NCBI GenBank assembly: GCA_016206995.1
Contig: JACQQN010000022.1
Span: 1 to 5,386 of the forward strand
Source: Candidatus Omnitrophota bacterium
Lineage (GTDB): Bacteria > Omnitrophota > Omnitrophia > Omnitrophales > Abzuiibacteriaceae
Reading direction: 5' to 3'
Length of the DNA: 5,386 bases
In this document: in pieces, positions 1 through 5,386 of the stretch
How the letters are laid out: each line of letters starts with the position of its first letter
Numbering within the stretch: position 1 is the stretch's first letter
Notes under the pieces: model-generated
Databases searched by the model: none
What the model was told of the DNA's origin: nothing
Seen by the model: the letters and a program-made list of their open reading frames with translations, nothing else
Program-made: the position numbers and the translations under genes

Positions 1-583
1 GTTTTGAGCTGGTCACGATGTACATGGTGTCCTTTTGCAGCATGATCTCTTTGCCAAGCTTTGTAAATGGATCATGGAGCGGAAGATCAGCCAAACGGTC
101 AAATTCATCAATCACCAACAAAACTTTTCGCCCGCTTTCTTCATGAACCACCTGACTCAATCCAAGCAACTCGCGATAACTTTCATCATAACGCTTGCTT
201 TTGGTTAACTTCTTAATCCGCCGCATCTTCTTGAGAAGGCCGGGTAATTTTTTGCGTACTTGATTCACGAGACTGCCAAATGTCTTTGCGGCGGGGAGTT
301 TTAAATACTCTGCATAGCCGCACAAAATCCCTCCCAGCCATTTTTGTGAGAAAATAGAAAAGGAATCTCCGTGCTGGAGGCGAATAAAAATAGAGATTGC
401 GGTACCCGATGCTTGGGAACGTAAAAACTGTGCGAGGATAGATGACTTGCCGACGTGAGGGATCCCGATCAAACCAAGGTTGTGTCGGTATCCGTTCAAG
501 AACGCTTTGAAACGTTTTTCGAGAAGGCTGAGCGTTTCCCCTCGCCCGAAGAAGATTTCTCTCGAGACCGGATCTGTTTCCAT
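1..583 (-). CDS. P-loop ATPase, archaeal-type (ORC/STAND-like), 3' end cut by window edge
   Basis: The reading frame is open from an ATG at 581-583 to the left edge, giving 194 residues of the N-terminal part. Visible features are an N-terminal FFGR box (residues 11-14), as in archaeal-type ATPases that open with an F-x-R-E/G segment; a Walker A motif GIPHVGKS (40-47); a lysine/arginine-rich helical stretch (about 107-132); a Walker B strand VLLVIDEFD with D159 and E160; and a YIVTSS segment (188-193) where sensor 1 would be expected. This supports ATP binding and hydrolysis by an AAA+/STAND-type fold. There is no signal peptide or membrane segment in the visible part. The C-terminal half, which would carry any winged helix or effector domain, lies outside the window, so the role is unknown. 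The ATG was chosen because an in-frame TAA lies at 617-619 and the next Met is residue 120. No clear Shine-Dalgarno sequence precedes it. The gene is separated from ftsK by 225 bp and may be its own transcription unit. Confidence 0.85.
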   Translation of the reverse strand, partial: METDPVSREIFFGRGETLSLLEKRFKAFLNGYRHNLGLIGIPHVGKSSILAQFLRSQASGTAISIFIRLQHGDSFSIFSQKWLGGILCGYAEYLKLPAAKTFGSLVNQVRKKLPGLLKKMRRIKKLTKSKRYDESYRELLGLSQVVHEESGRKVLLVIDEFDRLADLPLHDPFTKLGKEIMLQKDTMYIVTSSK

Positions 584-600
584 AATTGATGGAGTTTGTT

Positions 601-611
601 CTGCCGGGCAG
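601..611. repeat. 11-bp palindrome just upstream of the ATPase start
   Basis: CTGCC and GGCAG form a perfect inverted repeat around a single central G, ending 17 nt before the ATPase ATG. The one-base centre is too small for an RNA hairpin loop with all pairs formed, so if it has a role a protein-binding site is more likely. A chance palindrome is quite possible. Confidence 0.25.
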
Positions 612-704
612 GGCTTTTAAAAATACCACTCACGCAATTAATCGGCGTTATGGCTTCAAGAAGATAAGAAAACCCGTTTTGGTTTGCTCTGCCGTGACTG
701 GGAA

Positions 705-713
705 AGTATATCA
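705..713 (-). promoter_or_regulatory. Possible extended -10 promoter element for the ATPase gene
   Basis: On the minus strand the sequence reads TGATATACT, a TGn extended -10 followed by TATACT (five of six matches to TATAAT). No good -35 hexamer sits 16-18 bp upstream, which an extended -10 can tolerate. Initiation just downstream would leave a leader of roughly 115 nt before the ATG at 583. This rests on motif matching only; such a match can occur by chance in AT-rich DNA. Confidence 0.28.
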
Positions 714-808
714 AACGATCAAGGTGCTTACCATTAAAAAATTAACTGTTCGCCCACTTGAATCATTAAGGAATCTACTGGTGGGAAATATTGAAAAAAG
801 TAATACAG

Positions 809-3127
809 TTATATGCTATCTGCAGTTTTCGAGATTTCGCCGCTTACGCCTTCAAATTTATCTACTAAAATCTCGCGCGGCTTGCTTCCTTGCGGCGGCC
901 CAACCACTCCTTCTTGTTCCATCATGTCGATGATTCGAGAAGCCCGTCCATACCCAAGTCTTAATCGTCGTTGAAGCATTGACACAGAAGCTTGCTTTGT
1001 TTCTAAAATAACGCGTACGGCTTCCTCATAAAGCTCATCTTTTTCCTGGTTGTAGTTGGTCGTTTTCCCTTCCTGGACGGCTTGAATCTCCTCGTGAAAT
1101 TCCGGGGCACCTTGAGAACTCAATGCATGCACAATTGCATTAATTTCTTCATCTGAAACAAAGGCAGATTGGCCACGGATTGGTTTTTCGCGACCCGGCT
1201 CTAAAAACAACAAATCCCCTTTTCCAATCAATTTGTCAGCACCATTCATATCCAAAACAGTTCGGGAATCAATTTTTGAGGCCACTTTAAATGAAATTCT
1301 GGCAGGAAAATTTGCTTTAATCACTCCCGTAATGACATCGACAGAAGGCCGTTGCGTTGCCAAAACAAGATGGATTCCTACTGCCCGAGAGAGTTGTGCA
1401 AGGCGCGTGATCGCACCTTCCACTTTGTCTTGCGCGACTACCATCAAATCAGCCAACTCGTCAATCACAACCACGATATAAGGAAGCCGTTCTGGGATTT
1501 CTTCATTAGTGTCCGTCATCGCTTTGGCTGTTATTTTTCGGTCATTAAACGCTTGGATGTTCCGAGTGCCACAATGAGCAAAAAATTTATACCGCCGCTC
1601 CATTTCAGACACCACCCAATTCAGCGTAGCAGCTGCTTTCCGTGTATCGGTGACTACGGGTGTCAACATGTGGGGTAATTTATTATAAACCGAAAGCTCA
1701 ACCATTTTTGGGTCCACCATAACAAATTTTAATTCACTAGGCATTTTAGAATACACCAAACCCGCGATCAATGCGTTCACGCAAACCGTCTTTCCACTGC
1801 CGGTAGTTCCCGCAATTAAAATATGCGGCATCTCCGCAAGATCTGAAAACATTGGTTTCCCACTCGTATCTTTTCCAAGCGCAAGCGGTAGTTTGAATCG
1901 ATGGGCACGAAATTCTTTTGAATCTAGAAGCTCTTTCAAATAAACCTTCATGGTGACAGAATTTGGAACTTCAATTCCAATGGCGGATTTTCCTGGAATG
2001 GGCGCAATAAAACGAATACTAGGCGCTTTCATGGCAAGCGCGAGATCATCCGAAAGCGAAAGGATCCGAGTAACTTTAACCCCGGGAGCCGGCAAGATTT
2101 CATAACGCGTCAAAACAGGCCCCTGCTCTACCTCAACCACTTTCACTTCAATCCCAAAATCTGCAAGCGTTTCTTCAAGCAGTTTCGACTTTTCGTGAAA
2201 ATCTTCATTCAAAGGAACTGCGTCTTTTGCGGGAGAACTCAACAAATCAAGCGATGGAAACGTGTAAGTATCTTGCTTTGAGCTGGAGCCCGCTGAAATC
2301 TTGATTTCTGGAAGCGGCGCATCATCTTTTTTTGAAGGAACTGTTGTGGAAAGTGATTGTTTCAGAAGTTTTTCCTTTTCAGACTCAATCTTTTTTTCTT
2401 TAGATTCTGAAAAGCTTTGTAACTTTTTCTCAAATTTTTTTTCGGATTCGATGTTCGGCAGGTACTGTTTCAGACGGATCGGGGTGTCAGGAAGTCTTGA
2501 TTTTCGTTCTTCCTCAACCGGCTTTTCAGCTTTTTTAGCAAAACGTGGTTTGGGTGTAGATCCTTCTATTTTTACAAAACGCTTGAGGGCACGATTTTCA
2601 AACCGTTCAACAATAGCATTCCAAATTCTCTGGAAAATTGGGTAAAGGAGAAAGTCTGTAAACAAAAGGGTGGCGAGAAGCAAACAACAAAATGCAATAA
2701 TCAAACCGCCAACAAATCCAAAATAACGTTGAAGGGTTGTTGCGCAGAAATAACCAAGCAACCCGCCAGCTTGAACTTTCCAATCCGAGTGAACAATAAG
2801 CGCCAAAATACTTGCAAAGGAAAAAATCGCAATGATAATTCCAACTAATTCAATTAACTTTTTGTTGGGGACTTTTTGAAGAAAAAAACAACTTGACCAA
2901 AACAAGATTAGAAACGGAACGCTGTAAGCGCTTAAACCAAGAGTAAGGACAAGATAGTGAGAAAGATAAGCACCAATAATGCCAGTGGGATTTTGGATCG
3001 GCCGATTTGGTTCAAAAGCAAAAAAAGGATGGTCACCTGGGTCGTGGAATAAAATTCCGATCAATAGAAAAAGACCCAAGAGCAAAAAAAGCACACCATA
3101 AATTTCATTTAACCTTTCCTGCTTCAT
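809..3127 (-). CDS. ftsK: FtsK/SpoIIIE-family DNA translocase
   Basis: A septum-anchored, ATP-driven DNA pump that moves chromosome ends across the division septum and, in characterised members, activates XerCD recombination at dif. The 772-residue protein has about four N-terminal membrane segments (roughly 11-28, 58-82, 91-113 and 137-160), then a charged, lysine/glutamate-rich linker (about 185-300). The motor follows: an alpha-type subdomain around 310-400, the Walker A motif GTTGSGKT (440-447), Walker B IVVVIDELADL with D556/E557, and the family segment LATQRPSVDVITGVIKANFP (589-608). The C-terminal gamma winged helix (about 697-756) contains LGYGRASRIID and ends with the typical GPPQGSKPREILV. 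Length and domain order are normal for a short-linker FtsK, and nothing essential is missing. The start ATG lies 11 nt after the dut stop, with only a weak GAGTG seven bases upstream, so translation is probably coupled to dut. The linker has three A-rich runs that match slippery heptamers in phase. Confidence 0.97.
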   Translation of the reverse strand: MKQERLNEIYGVLFLLLGLFLLIGILFHDPGDHPFFAFEPNRPIQNPTGIIGAYLSHYLVLTLGLSAYSVPFLILFWSSCFFLQKVPNKKLIELVGIIIAIFSFASILALIVHSDWKVQAGGLLGYFCATTLQRYFGFVGGLIIAFCCLLLATLLFTDFLLYPIFQRIWNAIVERFENRALKRFVKIEGSTPKPRFAKKAEKPVEEERKSRLPDTPIRLKQYLPNIESEKKFEKKLQSFSESKEKKIESEKEKLLKQSLSTTVPSKKDDAPLPEIKISAGSSSKQDTYTFPSLDLLSSPAKDAVPLNEDFHEKSKLLEETLADFGIEVKVVEVEQGPVLTRYEILPAPGVKVTRILSLSDDLALAMKAPSIRFIAPIPGKSAIGIEVPNSVTMKVYLKELLDSKEFRAHRFKLPLALGKDTSGKPMFSDLAEMPHILIAGTTGSGKTVCVNALIAGLVYSKMPSELKFVMVDPKMVELSVYNKLPHMLTPVVTDTRKAAATLNWVVSEMERRYKFFAHCGTRNIQAFNDRKITAKAMTDTNEEIPERLPYIVVVIDELADLMVVAQDKVEGAITRLAQLSRAVGIHLVLATQRPSVDVITGVIKANFPARISFKVASKIDSRTVLDMNGADKLIGKGDLLFLEPGREKPIRGQSAFVSDEEINAIVHALSSQGAPEFHEEIQAVQEGKTTNYNQEKDELYEEAVRVILETKQASVSMLQRRLRLGYGRASRIIDMMEQEGVVGPPQGSKPREILVDKFEGVSGEISKTADSI

Positions 3128-3138
3128 CGTAAGACACT

Positions 3139-3597
3139 CTAAACCCCGGTGTGACCAAAGCCTCCCTCATTTCTTTTACTAACGTCCAATTCCTCTTGAA
3201 TCTTGAAGCATGCTTTTTGATAATTTGTGAAAACGAGTTGAGCGATGCGGTCGCCTCTTTGAATCGTAAATGATTCTTTGCCCAGATTAATTAGAATCAC
3301 TTGGACTTCCCCGCGATAATCAGAATCAATGGTTCCAGGTGCATTCAGTACCGTGATGCCATATTTATAGGCAAGCCCGCTTCGAGGTCGCACTTGCGCT
3401 TCGAAAGGAACCGGTATGCTGAGTGAAATTCCGGTTGGAATCAGCGCGCGTTCACCTGGATTCAAAATGATCGGCCGGGTAACTGCGGCCATCAAATCCA
3501 TTCCTGCAGAACCTTCGCTCATGTAGGCGGGCAGCGAAAGCCCTGCATGATGAGGCAAACATTTTACCGAAATATCAATTGCTTCCGTCTTGAGCAA
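3139..3597 (-). CDS. dut: dUTP diphosphatase (trimeric dUTPase)
   Basis: Hydrolyses dUTP to dUMP and pyrophosphate in the cytoplasm, keeping uracil out of DNA and feeding thymidylate synthesis. All five motifs of the homotrimeric family are present in order: SAGMDLMA (30-37), PRSGLA (71-76), GTIDSDYRGE (88-97, with the catalytic Asp91 and the base-contacting Tyr94), GDRIAQLV (115-122) and the C-terminal RNEGGFGHTG (142-151), whose Phe147 closes over the bound nucleotide. The length of 152 residues is typical. The start is a TTG at 3595-3597; the only Met near it, residue 26, would remove the first beta strand, and an AGAAGG Shine-Dalgarno sequence lies eight bases upstream of the TTG. The first 23 nt overlap the end of pnp in another frame, which points to translational coupling. 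Nothing suggests the fused or dimeric dUTPase types. Confidence 0.97.
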   Translation of the reverse strand: MLKTEAIDISVKCLPHHAGLSLPAYMSEGSAGMDLMAAVTRPIILNPGERALIPTGISLSIPVPFEAQVRPRSGLAYKYGITVLNAPGTIDSDYRGEVQVILINLGKESFTIQRGDRIAQLVFTNYQKACFKIQEELDVSKRNEGGFGHTGV

Positions 3598-5386
3598 CCT
3601 TTTGACCTTCTTCTAACGCCTTTTTTCGGCTCAGGCTTATTTTTCCGTTATCATCAATTTGAATGACTTTAACGGAAATAACATCACCAACCGAAAGATG
3701 CTCTTCTACTTTTTTCACGAAACCATCTTTAATTTCAGAGACGTGGAGTAATCCATCCATCCCGGGTAAAATTTCACAAAAAGCTCCGAACGGCATGATT
3801 TTCCGAACCGTTGCTTGATAAATCTTACCCAGCTCTGCTTCTTCCGTAATTGCCTTAATTTGTGCAATAGCAGCTTCCGCAGCTTTCGGATCGCTCGATG
3901 AAACGTGAACGCGCCCGTCATCTTCAATGTCCACTTTCGCGCCTGTTTCGGCAATAATTCTTTTAATGACTTTACCACCAGGTCCGATCAAACCGCCGAT
4001 CTTGTCTGGATTAATCTTGAGTGTCACGATTCGGGGTGCATACGTCGATAAATCCTTTCGTGATGCTGGAATTGTCTTGAGCATGGTGTCCAAAATACTT
4101 AATCGAGCAACCCGCGCATCTTCAAGCGCTTTTTTCAAGATCTCATTCGTAATCCCTGAAATCTTAATATCCATTTGAACCGCGGTAATCCCTTTTTGAG
4201 TCCCAGCAACTTTAAAATCCATATCGCCTAAGTGGTCTTCAATTCCGGCGATATCCGTAAGCACTTTCCAACTCTTCCCCTCGGTAACAAGACCCATTGC
4301 AATTCCGCTGACGGGTGCTTGAATAGGAACTCCAGCATCCATCAACGCAAGCGTTCCTGCACAAACACTTGCCATGGAACTGGATCCGTTCGATTCTAAA
4401 ATTTCAGAGACGAGCCGGATGGTATATGGAAATTCTTCTTGGGATGGAATCATTGATCGAAGAGCCCGTTCCGCAAGCGCACCATGCCCTATTTCTCGCC
4501 GTCCCGGACCTCGGTTTGGAGCAATTTCCCCAACGCTGAATGGTGGAAAATTATAATGGAGCATGAAGCGCTTAAATTGTTCACCCTCCAATGCATCAAT
4601 CCTCTGTTCATCAGATCCGCTCCCAAGCGTCGCAATCGACAAACTTTGCGTTTCGCCCCGGGTAAACAGTGACGACCCATGAGTCCTTGGAAGAATTCCA
4701 ACTTCGCAGCTGATCGGCCTAATTTCTTGAAAGCCTCTTCCATCAGGACGCTTTCCTTTTTCGACAATCAGCTTCCGAACTTCTTTTTCTTCAATGGAAG
4801 AAAAAACAAACTTAACATCGCCTTCTTTAAAATTAGGGTCCGTTATGTCAAACGCGGCGAGCACCTTTTCATAAAGCTCTTCGTGTGCAGTTTCCCGCTC
4901 TGATTTTGTTGGGAGATTAAAAATTTCTAAAAAATGGCTCCCGACAATATCATGAACTTTCTTTGAAACCTCCTTTGAAATAACACGCGCTGAAACTTCT
5001 TCTTTTGTTTTACCACATTTCTTGAGAAGCTCTTCTTGCAGCTTGAGAATACTTTGAATGGCTTGATGGCCAAATTCAATGGCTTTCAAAAAAGTTTCTT
5101 CAGACACTTCACTAGCACCCGCTTCAATCATTACAACATTTTCTTTAGTCGCAGCAAGTATTAATTCCAACTCGCTTGTTGCTAGCTCGCCAAAAGTTGG
5201 GTTGAGCACGAATTGCCCATCAATTTGCCCCACTCGAACACTTCCGACAGGATTGTGAAATGGAACCGATGAAATCATGAGGGCTGTCGAACCGCCAATC
5301 ATCGCTAACGTGTCAGGATTATGATCAGCATCTACTGAAAGTACAGTCGCCATGACTTGAACTTCATCACAGTAACCTTCAGGAAA
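3575..5386 (-). CDS. pnp: Polyribonucleotide nucleotidyltransferase (PNPase), 5' end cut by window edge
   Basis: A phosphorolytic 3'-to-5' exoribonuclease, trimeric and usually part of RNA-degradation complexes. The frame is open to the right edge, and its first codons (FPEGYCDEVQV) match the family about residue 103 of the E. coli enzyme, so roughly 100 residues including the FFRR RNA-binding loop are missing; 603 are visible. Counting from the Met codon at 5351-5353, the order is the end of the first RNase PH core, an all-helical domain (about 80-190), the second RNase PH core from KRPDGRG (201-207), a KH domain with the GPGG loop (457-460) and an S1 domain (about 508-577). The phosphate-binding SNGSSSMASV (321-330) is present, as are the counterparts of catalytic D486, D492 and K494 of E. 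coli, in EDHLGDMDFK (D373, D379, K381). The enzyme should be active. The Met at 5351 is internal, not the start. The stop overlaps dut by 23 nt. The upstream leader, where pnp autoregulation usually acts, lies outside the window. Confidence 0.97.
   Translation of the reverse strand, partial: FPEGYCDEVQVMATVLSVDADHNPDTLAMIGGSTALMISSVPFHNPVGSVRVGQIDGQFVLNPTFGELATSELELILAATKENVVMIEAGASEVSEETFLKAIEFGHQAIQSILKLQEELLKKCGKTKEEVSARVISKEVSKKVHDIVGSHFLEIFNLPTKSERETAHEELYEKVLAAFDITDPNFKEGDVKFVFSSIEEKEVRKLIVEKGKRPDGRGFQEIRPISCEVGILPRTHGSSLFTRGETQSLSIATLGSGSDEQRIDALEGEQFKRFMLHYNFPPFSVGEIAPNRGPGRREIGHGALAERALRSMIPSQEEFPYTIRLVSEILESNGSSSMASVCAGTLALMDAGVPIQAPVSGIAMGLVTEGKSWKVLTDIAGIEDHLGDMDFKVAGTQKGITAVQMDIKISGITNEILKKALEDARVARLSILDTMLKTIPASRKDLSTYAPRIVTLKINPDKIGGLIGPGGKVIKRIIAETGAKVDIEDDGRVHVSSSDPKAAEAAIAQIKAITEEAELGKIYQATVRKIMPFGAFCEILPGMDGLLHVSEIKDGFVKKVEEHLSVGDVISVKVIQIDDNGKISLSRKKALEEGQKVAQDGSN
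3606..3611 (-). promoter_or_regulatory. Shine-Dalgarno sequence for dut, supporting a TTG start
   Basis: The minus strand reads AGAAGG, followed by eight bases and then the TTG start of dut. It lies inside the last codons of pnp. Its good match to the anti-Shine-Dalgarno sequence and its ideal spacing are the main reason for choosing the TTG over any downstream start. Confidence 0.7.

Larger units (their letters stand above)
584..808. other. Intergenic gap between ftsK and the ATPase gene
   Basis: This is the only sizeable non-coding stretch in the window. No tRNA-like fold, GC-rich hairpin followed by a T run, or credible small gene was found on either strand by eye. It holds a possible extended -10 box on the minus strand (705-713), a short inverted repeat with arms AAAAC/GTTTT (669-680) and an 11-bp palindrome CTGCCGGGCAG (601-611). 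The absence of a recognisable terminator after ftsK leaves open read-through into the ATPase gene. Confidence 0.6.

Noticed and set aside
213..629. A 138-codon minus-strand frame within the left-edge region
   Set aside because: It overlaps the ATPase coding frame, is rich in Arg, Pro and Ser, and has no recognisable motif, while the alternative frame has intact Walker motifs.
669..680. Inverted repeat AAAAC/GTTTT as a terminator after ftsK
   Set aside because: The stem is only five pairs, mostly A-T, with a two-base loop and no following T run.
496..714. A 72-codon minus-strand frame leading into the ATPase gene
   Set aside because: It has a TTG start and overlaps the ATPase N-terminus in a different frame; the ATPase frame carries the conserved motifs, so this is a shadow.
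586..933. A 115-codon plus-strand open frame covering the gap and the antisense of the ftsK 3' end
   Set aside because: It starts with TTG/ATG without a ribosome-binding site, over a third of it is antisense to the well-conserved ftsK C-terminus, and the protein resembles no family I recognise. A brief resemblance to a basic ribosomal protein did not hold up.
5351..5353. ATG at 5351-5353 as the start of pnp
   Set aside because: The frame continues upstream with residues conserved in PNPase (FPEGYCDEVQV), so this Met is internal and the true start lies beyond the right edge.
1..5386. The window length equals that of the phiX174 genome
   Set aside because: The content is chromosomal pnp, dut and ftsK with no microvirus gene; the length is a coincidence or a deliberate choice of window.

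Overview
This is a bacterial chromosomal window in which every supported gene lies on the minus strand, so transcription runs from the right edge to the left. From right to left it holds a 5'-truncated pnp (polynucleotide phosphorylase), dut (trimeric dUTPase), ftsK (full-length DNA translocase with a four-segment membrane anchor), a gap of 225 bp, and the N-terminal part of a P-loop ATPase gene that runs off the left edge.

pnp, dut and ftsK are packed as one transcription unit. dut starts 23 nt inside the 3' end of pnp with a TTG codon and its own Shine-Dalgarno sequence, and ftsK starts 11 nt after the dut stop. The products do separate housekeeping jobs: RNA degradation (PNPase), keeping uracil out of DNA and supplying dUMP (dUTPase), and pumping the chromosome terminus through the closing septum (FtsK). 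All three look intact where visible, with their catalytic motifs present. The ATPase after the gap has Walker A, Walker B and a sensor-1-like strand, and resembles the ATPases often annotated as archaeal-type (ORC/Cdc6- or STAND-like). Its function cannot be told from the part present.

Organism: a bacterium, from the FtsK membrane anchor and C-terminal winged helix and the KH-S1 form of PNPase. By eye the base composition is moderate to slightly AT-rich. The gene order and the archaeal-type ATPase would fit a poorly sampled lineage such as Omnitrophota, but this is a guess that needs a phylogeny. I see no rRNA, tRNA, CRISPR array, insertion sequence or phage gene. Most of the window is ordinary core genome. 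The points worth a second look are the partial ATPase with its own possible promoter, the pnp/dut overlap, and three in-phase A-rich slippery heptamers in the ftsK linker. I found no convincing new biological system.
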